Below, one piece after another: positions 9,275-18,612 of a stretch of DNA of 64,000 nucleotides. The translations under genes and the position numbers were made by a program. Each line of letters opens with the position of its first letter. The first letter of the stretch is position 1. The notes under the pieces were generated by a model, which did not search any database, was not told the origin of the DNA, and saw only the letters and a list, made by a program, of their open reading frames with translations. Location of the stretch: the NCBI RefSeq assembly GCF_000341265.1, contig NZ_ANAE01000110.1, forward strand, positions 115,017 through 179,016. Reading direction: 5' to 3'. Source of the stretch: Nocardiopsis prasina DSM 43845. GTDB lineage: Bacteria; Actinomycetota; Actinomycetes; Streptosporangiales; Streptosporangiaceae.

Positions 9275-9622
9275 CTAGACGGCGGACTGGTTGGGGTGAC
9301 CGGGAGGCGGGGCGCCCTGCTCCTTGTCGGTCAGGCTCCTGCCCATCTCCTCGTCCGCCTCCTCGAAGGTCTCGATCACGGGGGTGAGTGCCTGGAGCAG
9401 GGCCCCGAGGTCCTCGGCCTGGCGCTCGTAGTTCTTCTTGCAGTCCTTGCCGTAGTCCTTGGCCTTGTCGACCAGGTTGCCCGGACCGATGTCCTCGGCC
9501 CGGTCCTCGGGGCTCCGGTAGGAATCGCCCTCCTCGGCTTCGGCGAAGGCGCTCTGGATCCTGTTGAGCGACCCCCGCATGTCGATCAGGGCGTCCGTGT
9601 CGATACTGACGATGGTGGCCAT
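9275..9622 (-). CDS. Small helical ESX-like partner protein
   Basis: A 115-aa acidic, helix-rich protein (VSIDTDALIDMRGSLNRI; later a helix AEDLGALLQALTPVIETFEE). It is encoded 45 bp after the giant secreted-type protein and has a strong GGAAGGGGG ribosome site. The size, charge and hairpin-of-helices pattern fit WXG100-type or LXG-accessory (Lap-like) proteins that pair with T7SS substrates. It has no WXG motif. The C-terminal tail is Pro/Gly-rich and likely disordered. Confidence 0.6.
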   Translation of the reverse strand: MATIVSIDTDALIDMRGSLNRIQSAFAEAEEGDSYRSPEDRAEDIGPGNLVDKAKDYGKDCKKNYERQAEDLGALLQALTPVIETFEEADEEMGRSLTDKEQGAPPPGHPNQSAV

Positions 9623-9667
9623 CCGACCCCCTTCCTGGTGTTCGTGCGTGCTTCGGCCCGTGCGGTG

Positions 9668-12600
9668 TCAGCCCTGGTCCCGCATCTTCTCCACGTCTTC
9701 CAGGCTGACGTCGTAGAGCTTCGCGAGCCTTGCTTCGAGGACCCTCCTCTGCGCCTGGGCATCGGCGAGGAAGCGGTCCGCCCGCTCCTGCTCCTCGACC
9801 GCACTGGAGTTGGAGTGATCGGTGTTGCGGGTGGCCTCGTACTCCTTGAGGTTCTCCTCGGTGAGCAGCTTGTTGAGCACCTCGAGCTGCTCCTCGACCT
9901 TCTCCCCCTCGCGGAAGTCCTCGTGGAACTCGTCCAGATACTCGTCCCGGAGGTTGTTGCGCATGGCCTGGTGGCTCAGCTCCAGTGGGAAGCCGGGCAG
10001 GCCGTCGGCGCCCCCGTACCTGCCCTCGGCCGCCGCCTTGGGGATCGCAGTTCCGAGCTGCATGAAGGACTGCACCACGTAGCTGGGATTGGGCATCCCG
10101 TCGGGACCGAACGCGATGCCGTCCGAGAGCCAGTCCAGTCCGGTCGTCTCCGCCGCGAAATGGCGGGCGAAGTCGAATCCCGTTCCCGCGACCACGTTGA
10201 GGATGTTCTTGAACAGCTCGAAGGGGATCCCGTCGAGGGCCGCCCTCCGGGTGTCCCGGAGCGTGGTGACCGGATCGGGGTCCGGGCGTTCCGGCCCCGG
10301 AGAGTCGCGCCGGTCGTCCCCGCCGGAGGCGGTGTCGTCGCCGTCCCGCTGGGCGGTGTCGTCGCCGTCCTGCCGAGCGGGGGCGTCGCCGTCGTCCGTC
10401 ATCGGGGGAGCGGTGCGCGCGCCGCCGTCCCGGTCGGGGCGGGCCGGGGCTCCGTCGGCCCCGGAACCCGGGATGTCCACCCGGTGCTGGACCCCGTCCG
10501 GCGCGGAGACGCGGACGTGGCCCTCGGTGACGCGCAGCTCGGGGCCGCCGCCGGAGTCGACACGCACCCCGCCCCGGGCGTCCCGGACCGTCGTTCCGCT
10601 GGATCCGTCGGTGACCTCGGCGCGCCCGGAGGCCGACCGGGTGCCCGAGACGTTCCCGCCGGACTCGAACCGGATCTGGTCGGGCGAGACCAACGGGTCA
10701 CGCAACCGAGGCCACCGGCCGTTGCCCGTGTGGATCGGATTCTGCACTCCGGGCCCACCGGGCCTGGCCGTCACCTCGATGCTCTGCGCACCGTTGCTGC
10801 CGCGCGTCCCGTCGGGGCTGGTCGACACCGCCCACGTGTCGGAGTCGCGACCGGTGCCCCGCGCCGTCAGGCCGTCGGGCGTGACGTCGACGGTCCGGCC
10901 GCCGGAGCTGACAGTGCCGGGGTCCCGGCCCGGGGCCATCGTCGTGTGGACCCCGTCACCCCTGGCCCAGACGCTCGTCCCCGCACTCGTGGAGACGGAG
11001 TTCTCATGCTGCGAGCTTTCCCCGAACGGTGGGCGGGGTTCCCTGTCGCTCCTGGTCTCGGCCACCCTCTCGCCCGGGCCGACGCCTCCCTCGTCCGTGC
11101 GGGCGGTCGTGGTCGCCTCCCCGTCGGACACCCGAACCCGGTCTCCGTCGGTGTCACCCCTGAGCCCCTCGGGCCCGGAGACGCTGAGCCGTCCGCCACC
11201 GTTGTCGGCCCGGTGACTCCCGTCCCTGGTGTTCACCGCCACGGAGCCGTCGCCTCGACGCGTCACCTCCAGGGAGTTCTCCCTTCCGCCCGGCGCCGCC
11301 ATGGTCATGTCCCCGTCTCCGGAGGCGCGCACCGACCAGCCGTACGGGCTCTCGACGCGCAACGCGGGGGCCGCTCCTGGCCCGTCTCCGCCACGCCCCG
11401 GCTCGATCGTCACGCTGGTGAGCGTGCGACCGTCCGGGGAACTGACCGCCAGGGAGGGGGTGTTGGTAGCCGGGTCCAGGGGGAGACTCGGGTAGGTCTC
11501 GCCCGGCACTGGCCTTCCGTCCATGTCGTAGGTCCGCTGTCGGCCGCCGTCGACCACGTGAATCGCACTCGTTCCGTGGTGGTCCACGATCTGGACTCGG
11601 GAACCGTGGTCGAAGCTGACCTGCCCCGGCTCCGCGGTGACGTTCCCGGACCTGAACACGGGGCGGGTGCCGCCCCGGCCGTCGGCGACCTGCCTGAGGG
11701 CCGCGTCGTTCCCGTCCCCGTGGGTGGACGACCGCAGGTCGATGCCGCCGTCCGCGCGGATCTCGGCGCTGGAGGGGCCGCCTCTGACGCTGCCGGTGCC
11801 GTCCTGGCGTAGATCGAAGTCCACACCCCGGTCCGCGTGGGACAGGTGCGCCGAATCGGACCGGACCTCGGCGCGGGCTCCACCCGACGTGACGCGGACC
11901 GTCCCGTCCGCGCGGTCGAAGCCGTGCGAGCCGCCACCCGGGACGTCGACCCGGTAGCCGTCGACCCCGACCTCGGCGTTCCTGCCCGTGGTCGGGTCCG
12001 TCACCTGGGAACGCGGAGCGCGCCCCGTGCTGTCGACCGCCGACCGGGTGACGTCGGGTCCGCCACCGTTGGTCCTGAGGTCGACGGGGCCGTCACCGGT
12101 GTGGCTGACCCGCAGGCCGTCCGCGTCCTGGCGGACGGTCAGGCCGTCCCCGGTCCGGACCTCGCTGCCGTTCGTGTCCCGGGAGACGGAGACGTCCCCG
12201 TCGCTCGTGGAGACCGTCAGCTCACCGTCGCGGTAGGAGGCACGCCCCCTGCCGCCGGGACCGGTCACCTCCAGTTCTCCCGCGCGGACCGTGCCGTCCC
12301 GTTGGGCGCGGACCGACGAGCCGTCCGCCGAGGACACGTCGAACCCGCGCCCGGTGCTCCGCACGCTGGTGCCGTTGACGTCGACACCGTCACGGGTCAC
12401 GTTCATGGTGAAGTCCGAGCCGCCCTCGCGGGTGGCCGGGTAGCGGTAGGCCACGTTCTGCTCACCGTCGGCGCCGCGCGTGGTGGTGAACTCGCCCTGG
12501 CCGTTGGTGCGGGTGTGGGTGACGACCGGACCGTCCTGCGCGGAGGCACCGGAACCGTCACCACGCGGGGCGTCAGGGGCCTGGGTGTCCTCAGCGCGTT

Positions 12601-14662
12601 GGCGGGGCTGGGCCTCGCCGGGTGCCCGTTCCGGGGTCCGCTGCTCTGCCGTGTTCGGGTGCTGGTCGGCGCTTCGCGGCGCGGGGTTCGGTTCGTCCAC
12701 GCCCGACCGAGTCTCGGTGCTCTCGTTGGAGCGCACCCCGGTCGACGGGGTATCGGGTTGACCGTCGCGGTTCGCGGGCGCGACGTCCACCTCTCCGGGC
12801 TCTGCGATCCGAGCCCGAGGTGAGGCGGGCGGCTGGGGCGTGTTCATGCCGCTCCCGGACCGGGTGGGCGGAGCGAAGTCCTCTCGGGGCTCGGTTCCGT
12901 CGCCCCGGTCGCTCTGGTTCCCTCCGGTGTCGTGAGGGCCCGGCACGTCCGCCGCTCCGGTCGCGGAGTCCCCCGTACCGACCGTGTCCGTTGGGCCGTG
13001 ATCGGGGGCGAATGAGGAGTCCCCTCTACCGTCCGACTCGGCGGTGGAGGTGCCGCTGGTGCCTGTCGAGGAGTCACCAGCGACATTCGTCGACGCTGGC
13101 GTCCCACCCGCACTGCCCGCATCGGCCGAGGCAGCAGGCACGGAATCCCCAGGTCCACCCATGGCAGCAACGGGAGCACCAGCACCGCCGGAACCGGACT
13201 CGGAGTCACCAACGGCGTTCGTGGAACCGGACTCCGCACCGGCGCCAGCCGACTCGGGAACCGGACCACCGGCACCAGCCTGGGCGGCAGCGGCCTGCGG
13301 CTCCGCCTCACCCCGGCCAGCCTGCTGGGGTACCGGGTCCCCCTGGCCGCCCATGGGCGCGGGACCGGCGTCAGGGTCGGTGAGCGCCGCGTCCGGTGAC
13401 GCCTCCCCGGTGCGGCCCTCCCCGGTGGCGGCGCCGCCTGCGCCGGTGTTGCCTCCTCCACCGGAGTCCTGGGTTCCGGCCGGGTCCGCCCCACCGGCCC
13501 CCGCCGCCGGGTCGGACCCGTCTGCGCTCCCGCCGCTTCCGGAACCGCCCCCGAAGAAGTTGGGCAGCGAGCCGTTGTCCGCGAGCACCCCGACGGTGGA
13601 ACCGGCGGCGCTGGTCCCGACTGCGGTCAGCGCCTCGTTGGTCCAGTTGATATCACTGAGGCTCTTGCCCTCACCTGCGACCTGCACCGTGACCGACGAC
13701 GCCATGCTGGCCGCGCTGTCCTTGGCGATACTCGTCGCGATCTTCCCACCCGTGGTGTTGGCCGCCCGGCTGACCGTGGCGGGGACCGCACGGCTGGCTC
13801 CGCTGCGGACCGAGGAGGCCGCACGGCTCACGCCGCCCGCCACACGCCCGGGAACACGGGTGGCCGCCGCACCGGCCACCCTGCCGACCGCACGTCCACC
13901 GCGCAGCAGGGCGCCGCCCGGAATCAGGGAGATCGCGTCCATGCCCAGGGTGAACAGCGACTCCCGGTTGAAGCCGAGCTTGCCCTCCTTGTGCAGCGAG
14001 GCGGCGCTGATCGCGAGGACGGTCAGGGCCAGGGCGATACCGAGTCCGGGGATGAAGATGGCCGCCAGGCCCGCGACGACCATGGCCACCGCGTACAGCA
14101 GCGGGTTCTCCTCGACCCATGTGACGATCTTGTCCAGCCAACCCCACAGCTTGCGCGGGCTGCCCTGCTTGGCCTCCTCCAAGGCGTCGGCGCACTCGCG
14201 GGCGGCCTCGTCCATGTCGTTGAGGACGCTGGTCAGCCTGGTGATGAACGCGTCCCGCTCGGGGTCCTCACCATCGACCCTCTTCTTCCAGGCGTCGGTG
14301 TCCTCCAGCGCCGTGTAGGCCGAGGCGGCCTGGTGGGCGATCGACGCGCTGTCCTGGCGGGCCGTTCCGAGGGAGATCTCCCACTTGTCGAGGGCCCTGT
14401 ACCCCTTCTCGTAGGCTTCCTGGGCCTTGTCCAGGTGCTTGGGCAGCTCGTTGACGAGCTCCTTGAGGGCCGCGACGGTGTCGCCCTCGCCCAGGGAGTC
14501 GCCCTCGAGGCGCCGCATGTCGGCGGCGGCCTGTTCGGCCGCGTCCGACAGCCTCTCGTAGAACCTGCTCAGGGTGCGGACGTCACTCGTCTGCCACGGA
14601 ACGGGGTCGTCGGGGCGGTCGAGCAGGTCCCACCGGAGGTACTCACGAGGTTGTTTGGCCAC
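9668..14662 (-). CDS. Giant T7SS-associated protein with WXG-like N-terminus and beta-repeat region
   Basis: About 1,664 aa. Residues 1-170 form long helices like the T7SS-signal/WXG domain of actinobacterial polymorphic toxins (DPVPWQTSDVRTLSRF...). Residues 188-222 are strongly hydrophobic, followed by an Ala/Arg-rich amphipathic stretch to about 370. A long Gly/Ser/Pro/Asp low-complexity linker runs to about 740. Next come some 700 residues of degenerate short beta repeats (DG-x-VRV-x-DG type). A 215-aa helical C-terminal domain (from about 1,450) has charged helices (FREGEKVEEQLEVLNKLL). No known toxin active site is seen. GTG 14662 was chosen because it keeps clear of the divergent gene at 14914; the ribosome site is weak. 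Confidence 0.75.
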   Translation of the reverse strand: MAKQPREYLRWDLLDRPDDPVPWQTSDVRTLSRFYERLSDAAEQAAADMRRLEGDSLGEGDTVAALKELVNELPKHLDKAQEAYEKGYRALDKWEISLGTARQDSASIAHQAASAYTALEDTDAWKKRVDGEDPERDAFITRLTSVLNDMDEAARECADALEEAKQGSPRKLWGWLDKIVTWVEENPLLYAVAMVVAGLAAIFIPGLGIALALTVLAISAASLHKEGKLGFNRESLFTLGMDAISLIPGGALLRGGRAVGRVAGAAATRVPGRVAGGVSRAASSVRSGASRAVPATVSRAANTTGGKIATSIAKDSAASMASSVTVQVAGEGKSLSDINWTNEALTAVGTSAAGSTVGVLADNGSLPNFFGGGSGSGGSADGSDPAAGAGGADPAGTQDSGGGGNTGAGGAATGEGRTGEASPDAALTDPDAGPAPMGGQGDPVPQQAGRGEAEPQAAAAQAGAGGPVPESAGAGAESGSTNAVGDSESGSGGAGAPVAAMGGPGDSVPAASADAGSAGGTPASTNVAGDSSTGTSGTSTAESDGRGDSSFAPDHGPTDTVGTGDSATGAADVPGPHDTGGNQSDRGDGTEPREDFAPPTRSGSGMNTPQPPASPRARIAEPGEVDVAPANRDGQPDTPSTGVRSNESTETRSGVDEPNPAPRSADQHPNTAEQRTPERAPGEAQPRQRAEDTQAPDAPRGDGSGASAQDGPVVTHTRTNGQGEFTTTRGADGEQNVAYRYPATREGGSDFTMNVTRDGVDVNGTSVRSTGRGFDVSSADGSSVRAQRDGTVRAGELEVTGPGGRGRASYRDGELTVSTSDGDVSVSRDTNGSEVRTGDGLTVRQDADGLRVSHTGDGPVDLRTNGGGPDVTRSAVDSTGRAPRSQVTDPTTGRNAEVGVDGYRVDVPGGGSHGFDRADGTVRVTSGGARAEVRSDSAHLSHADRGVDFDLRQDGTGSVRGGPSSAEIRADGGIDLRSSTHGDGNDAALRQVADGRGGTRPVFRSGNVTAEPGQVSFDHGSRVQIVDHHGTSAIHVVDGGRQRTYDMDGRPVPGETYPSLPLDPATNTPSLAVSSPDGRTLTSVTIEPGRGGDGPGAAPALRVESPYGWSVRASGDGDMTMAAPGGRENSLEVTRRGDGSVAVNTRDGSHRADNGGGRLSVSGPEGLRGDTDGDRVRVSDGEATTTARTDEGGVGPGERVAETRSDREPRPPFGESSQHENSVSTSAGTSVWARGDGVHTTMAPGRDPGTVSSGGRTVDVTPDGLTARGTGRDSDTWAVSTSPDGTRGSNGAQSIEVTARPGGPGVQNPIHTGNGRWPRLRDPLVSPDQIRFESGGNVSGTRSASGRAEVTDGSSGTTVRDARGGVRVDSGGGPELRVTEGHVRVSAPDGVQHRVDIPGSGADGAPARPDRDGGARTAPPMTDDGDAPARQDGDDTAQRDGDDTASGGDDRRDSPGPERPDPDPVTTLRDTRRAALDGIPFELFKNILNVVAGTGFDFARHFAAETTGLDWLSDGIAFGPDGMPNPSYVVQSFMQLGTAIPKAAAEGRYGGADGLPGFPLELSHQAMRNNLRDEYLDEFHEDFREGEKVEEQLEVLNKLLTEENLKEYEATRNTDHSNSSAVEEQERADRFLADAQAQRRVLEARLAKLYDVSLEDVEKMRDQG

Positions 14663-14913
14663 GTCCCGAAGTACTCGCTTTCCAGGTCCGACAGGGCACC
14701 GTCGTGTTCCGCGCACAGGCAGCGGCACGAACAGCCAGGGGTTCGCGGGCCTCGGGGGCGTAGGGCACCGCGCGAGTCCGACATCATAGACTCCCACCCC
14801 CATGAGTGAACAGATGCCTCGGAAGGCCCCCGAGTTCGCGTGAACCGGGAGGAGTCCTTCCGCATCTCCCCTCCGGACGACCCACCAGCGCAGACACCAA
14901 CGGGAGAGAGCGA

Positions 14914-16395
14914 GTGACCCTGACAGCGGCGGCACGCCCCCTCGGAACACGGTCGGCGGCGACGCGGACGGCCCGCACCGCCACCGGCCTCGCGGTCAGC
15001 GCCTCCCTGGTGGCGGCTTTCCTGTCCGCTTTGGCGTCCCCGGCCGGTGCCGACACCGCGGGCACCTACGACATGTGCCCGCAGGTCTACTACTACGTGG
15101 TCCCGGAGGGCTCCCCCGGGCTCGAGGCGATCGCCGACCTCATCCTGGACGACCCCGAGCGCGCCGACGAGATCCACGAACTCAACGCGGGGCGCTCCCA
15201 GGCGGACGGGACGGCCCTGGGCGAGGACCGCGCACTCCAGGCGGACTGGCGGCTGGTGGTCCCCTTCGACTCCGGCGGGGAGGGCGTCTACGAGGGCCGC
15301 GACCCCCTCTGCGTGGTCGCGGTCGACCAGGCCAACGCCCAGGGAGTCGCCCCGCCGAGCCCGCACCCGGCGCCGCCTGCCTACTCCCCGTCTCCCGAAG
15401 AGGAGCCGTCAGCGGAGCAGGGCGAGGTCACCGACGTCACCCCGCAGGACGACAAGCCCAAGATCGACCCGCGCCTCCTCGCGGCGGGTGCGGCCGCGCT
15501 GATCCTGCTGACCCTGCTCACGCTGTTCTGGCAGCCGATCGGCCGGGCCATCGCCTGGCCGTTCCGGAGGATCGCCGCGCTCCCCTGGCGCAGACCCCGC
15601 AAGCCCAGGTCCGCTCGGATCGCCGCGGCTACGCGTCGCCGCCGGGCCGCGACCGAGCGCGTCACGGCCGATCCCGACGCCGTCCACCGGGCGGGGGGCG
15701 CCCACGCCGACCTCCTCGGGGCCCCCGCCGAGGTCCCAGCCCGACCCGTCGCCATCCTGACCACACCCGGGGAGACGACCGCGATCGTCCCCGCCGGGGC
15801 AACCCCTCCGGCGACCTCGTGGCGGGTCGTCGACACCACCACCTGGCGCTACGCGCGCGGTTCGGGGTCCTCCGGCCCGCTCAACTTCGCCGCGTCCACC
15901 CACACGATGGTCCGCCCCGTGGTCAACGGGGTCCTGGCGTGCCTGGGCACGTTGGAGGACGGGGACGCGCTCGTCCACGTCGACCTCACCAGGACGCGCG
16001 GTCTGCTGGCCGTGGGCGGGGACCGCACGATCGCCGCCGACGCCGTGCGCGTGATCGCCGACGCGCTCCACTCCAAGGGCCTGACGGTCCGGGTCCTGCG
16101 GTCGGGTCAGCCGCTGCACTCGCTGGTGACCGCGGCTCCGCCCGACCTGACCGCCCCGGACCCCGTCCACGGCCTGGAGCACAGCGCCGAACACCCGCTC
16201 GTGGTGGTCGTACCGCGTCCGCTCGGAACCGCCGACGAGCACGTGCTCGGCGGCATCCCCCCGAACACCCTCGTGGTGGGCACCGGGGAGTCGATCCACG
16301 CGCGCTGGCAGTGGGAGGCCCACGAGGACGGCACCGTCGACACCGGGGCGCTCGGCCTCAGGGTGGTCCTGCGGCTGCCCGAACGCCGCCAGTGA
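14914..16395 (+). CDS. LysM-like bitopic membrane protein
   Basis: A 493-aa protein. An N-terminal signal/anchor helix (about 22-42) leads to a short extracellular region with a degenerate LysM-like fold (IADLILDDPERADEIHELN...LVVP, about 60-115). A Pro-rich spacer and a second transmembrane helix (about 187-207) follow. The Arg-rich cytoplasmic region of about 280 residues has alternating strands and helices (VHVDLTRTRGLLAVGGD), like the central part of actinobacterial LysM/BTAD proteins but without BTAD. GTG 14914 follows GGGAGAGAG. It diverges from the giant T7SS protein, so it may anchor that system to the cell wall (inference). Confidence 0.7.
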   Translation: MTLTAAARPLGTRSAATRTARTATGLAVSASLVAAFLSALASPAGADTAGTYDMCPQVYYYVVPEGSPGLEAIADLILDDPERADEIHELNAGRSQADGTALGEDRALQADWRLVVPFDSGGEGVYEGRDPLCVVAVDQANAQGVAPPSPHPAPPAYSPSPEEEPSAEQGEVTDVTPQDDKPKIDPRLLAAGAAALILLTLLTLFWQPIGRAIAWPFRRIAALPWRRPRKPRSARIAAATRRRRAATERVTADPDAVHRAGGAHADLLGAPAEVPARPVAILTTPGETTAIVPAGATPPATSWRVVDTTTWRYARGSGSSGPLNFAASTHTMVRPVVNGVLACLGTLEDGDALVHVDLTRTRGLLAVGGDRTIAADAVRVIADALHSKGLTVRVLRSGQPLHSLVTAAPPDLTAPDPVHGLEHSAEHPLVVVVPRPLGTADEHVLGGIPPNTLVVGTGESIHARWQWEAHEDGTVDTGALGLRVVLRLPERRQ

Positions 16396-16429
16396 GCGGG
16401 ACCGCCGCCATCGGGGGCGCCGGGCTGTC

Positions 16430-16996
16430 TCAGGCCGGGTTCACGGTGCGCTTCTCGCGCTGGATCTCGCGGACGCGGCGGTAGCTGACGGACTCGAAGG
16501 GGAAGGGGACGCGGAGGGCGCTCGGGTCCATGCCCTCCGCGATCAGCGCCCGGACGAGTTCGTCGGGGGTGTCGGTGCGGGCGGTGACGTACGTGCCGTT
16601 CCTGCTGACGATCTCGACGCCCTCGCCCGCACGGGCGTTGGTCAGGTTGAACCTGCCGAGGCGTCGCGCGTGACGGCCCTCGAAGCGGGCCCTGCCGACG
16701 TACCCGACCGAGCCGGTCCGAAGCCTGACACTGCGGTAGCCCGCGTTGATCTCCAGCTCACCGTTCCCGACCCTCATGTGGACGCTGGAGACGTACACGA
16801 GTGTGCCGCCGACAGCGGCGGCGAGGAGCACCACCGCCAGGAGGGGCCACCAGAACGCCCCCTCGTCCACGATGAGGATGCCGGTGCCGGCCACCATGAT
16901 CGCGGGGCCGCCCACCATTCCCGCGATCCGCAGTAGCGGGTTGGTGACGACACCGCTCTCGTAGCCGGGTCCGGGGGCCGGTGTCCGGTCGCTCAC
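16430..16996 (-). CDS. Small membrane protein with PH-like cytoplasmic domain
   Basis: A 188-aa protein with two adjacent hydrophobic helices (about 17-65, GGPAIMVAGTGILIVDEG and WWPLLAVVLLAAAVGG) followed by a beta-rich region (MRVGNGELEINAGYRSVRLRTGSVGYVGR) resembling bacterial PH/DUF3093-like domains. The GTG start at 16996 is 4 bp after the stop of the PQQ-like lipoprotein gene (17001), so translation is probably coupled. Function unknown; a partner of the lipoprotein at the membrane is likely from the coupling alone. Confidence 0.65.
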   Translation of the reverse strand: MSDRTPAPGPGYESGVVTNPLLRIAGMVGGPAIMVAGTGILIVDEGAFWWPLLAVVLLAAAVGGTLVYVSSVHMRVGNGELEINAGYRSVRLRTGSVGYVGRARFEGRHARRLGRFNLTNARAGEGVEIVSRNGTYVTARTDTPDELVRALIAEGMDPSALRVPFPFESVSYRRVREIQREKRTVNPA

Positions 16997-17000
16997 CGGA

Positions 17001-18494
17001 TCAGCTGGCGTCGTCGGAGGGGTCGGGGGACTCGGAGTCCTCGGCGTCCCCGTCCTGCGCGTCCTCGGTGGCTTCGAGGTCCTCGGGCGCGGGGCCGAAG
17101 ACGAAGCGCTGGCGGTCCTGGACGAGGATGGCGTGACCGGTGTCGGTGATCGCCTCCACGTAGGCGGAGAGCTCGTCCCCCACCACGTCCATGGTCTCGG
17201 CGTCCAGCACCAGCTGGAGGTCGCCGTCCTCGTTGGAGCGGGAGTCCCCGTAGACGAGGCCGCCGTGGGCGAAGGCCGGGGAGATCGAGCCGTCGTCCTC
17301 CTCCAGGCCCCAGCGGACCTCGCCCTCCACGAGGTCGACGGCGACCATCGTGGCCTCACCGCTGGCCTGCGACAGCAGGAGCGTGCCGGTGTCGGGGTCG
17401 TGCAGGAGCCCGGGGTAGCCGGCCTCGTCGAAGTGCCGGGAGACCGGGTTGGTGCCCGCCTCCTCCAGGGTCCACAACTGCTCCCCGTCCACGGTGTCGT
17501 GCGCGGAGAGCACCGAGGGCGCCTCGGGCTGGGCCCAGCGCAGCAGCACCGTCGCCGGGTCGTCCTCGTCCTCCTCGGACTCGGACTCGGAGTCGGGCTG
17601 GGGCGCCGGGAACACCCCGAGGATCTGCGGGACGGGGGTCGGCGCGGTGGCGGGCAGCCCCAGTTCCTCGTCGCTCGCGGCCACCGACCACAGGAGTTCA
17701 CCCGCGTCGTCGGGGTCGAGCGAATGGGCGCGCAGGACGGAGTCCCCGGAGTCCAGCAGGACGGTGTCGTCCCAGGCGGCCACCGGCACTCCCAGGCGCT
17801 CGGGGTCGTCCGCGCTGGCCTCGGTCTCCTCCGGGTCGGTCTCCTCGTCGGCGTCGTCGTCGGCCCCACCGTCCGCCGGACCCGGGTCCTCCGACTCGGG
17901 GTCCTCCGGATCGAAGGTATAGGACCACAGCTCCTCGCCCTCGGGGTCCAGCACCGAGAAGTCGCCGTGGGGCTCCTCCGCGCTCCACTCGGCCGGGCGG
18001 CGCACCGCGAGGCCGTCCAGATAGAGGTCGCCCTCCTCGGCCGGTTCCCAGAGCCTGTCCCCGTCGGCGTCCAGGACGAAGGGGGTGTCGTCCGCGTCCG
18101 TCATGAGCAGGACGGACGCACCCTCGGTGTCGGTGTCGAAGCCTCGGAAGCGCGCCTCGCCCTCCCAGAGGGTGTCGCCGGTGGCGGCGTCCTGGAGCAG
18201 GTGGCGGTCCTCACCGCCGGAACTGATCAGGAAGGCACCGCCGACCGGGCTGATCCGCACGCCCAGGGGGTCGTCGAGGATGTCGTGGGAGTCCGCGCCG
18301 TCACCGTGCAGGTGGCGCAGGACCTCGCCCTCGATGCCGGGAGGCGCCTCGCCCTCGAACTCCGTGGGGATCGGAGGTGGCTCCTCCTCCTGTGCGGGAG
18401 CGGGCGGCTCCGGTTCAGGATCACCGGTACACCCCGCGACCAGCAGCGCCGCAAGGCCACAGGTCAGCGCCTGAAGCACCCGTGAGCTGCGCAT
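17001..18494 (-). CDS. PQQ-like beta-propeller lipoprotein
   Basis: A 497-aa protein with lipobox LVAGC (Cys22), an acidic and Pro-rich linker, and repeats of the PQQ/WD-like type: ATGDTLWEG, ADGDRLWEP, PEGEELWSY, DDAGELLWSV, VDGEQLWTL and VEGEVRWGL. This gives about seven blades, i.e. an outer-face propeller. Two acidic insertions interrupt the blades (about 200-230 and 305-320), and the tail is Asp/Glu/Ser-rich. It is first gene of a two-gene unit with the 16996 membrane protein. It likely acts as a protein-binding scaffold; the PQQ cofactor itself is not implied. Confidence 0.75.
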   Translation of the reverse strand: MRSSRVLQALTCGLAALLVAGCTGDPEPEPPAPAQEEEPPPIPTEFEGEAPPGIEGEVLRHLHGDGADSHDILDDPLGVRISPVGGAFLISSGGEDRHLLQDAATGDTLWEGEARFRGFDTDTEGASVLLMTDADDTPFVLDADGDRLWEPAEEGDLYLDGLAVRRPAEWSAEEPHGDFSVLDPEGEELWSYTFDPEDPESEDPGPADGGADDDADEETDPEETEASADDPERLGVPVAAWDDTVLLDSGDSVLRAHSLDPDDAGELLWSVAASDEELGLPATAPTPVPQILGVFPAPQPDSESESEEDEDDPATVLLRWAQPEAPSVLSAHDTVDGEQLWTLEEAGTNPVSRHFDEAGYPGLLHDPDTGTLLLSQASGEATMVAVDLVEGEVRWGLEEDDGSISPAFAHGGLVYGDSRSNEDGDLQLVLDAETMDVVGDELSAYVEAITDTGHAILVQDRQRFVFGPAPEDLEATEDAQDGDAEDSESPDPSDDAS

Positions 18495-18612
18495 TGACGG
18501 TATCTCCCCACGAAACGATGACGTTTACGGCAAATCCTAAGCCGGGGAGCGGCCAGGTGGATACACGGTGTCGGCCACTCGTTACGGCCCTGTGAGCGCG
18601 CCGTTCCCGTGC

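Noticed and set aside
8327..11812. Long plus-strand frame opposite the T7SS genes
   Set aside because: Repetitive Gly/Val/Arg composition without ribosome site; it is a shadow of the minus-strand genes.
14663..14950. N-terminal extension of the giant T7SS protein to 14950
   Set aside because: It would overlap the start and ribosome site of the divergent LysM gene and reads as Cys/Pro/Arg-rich noise.
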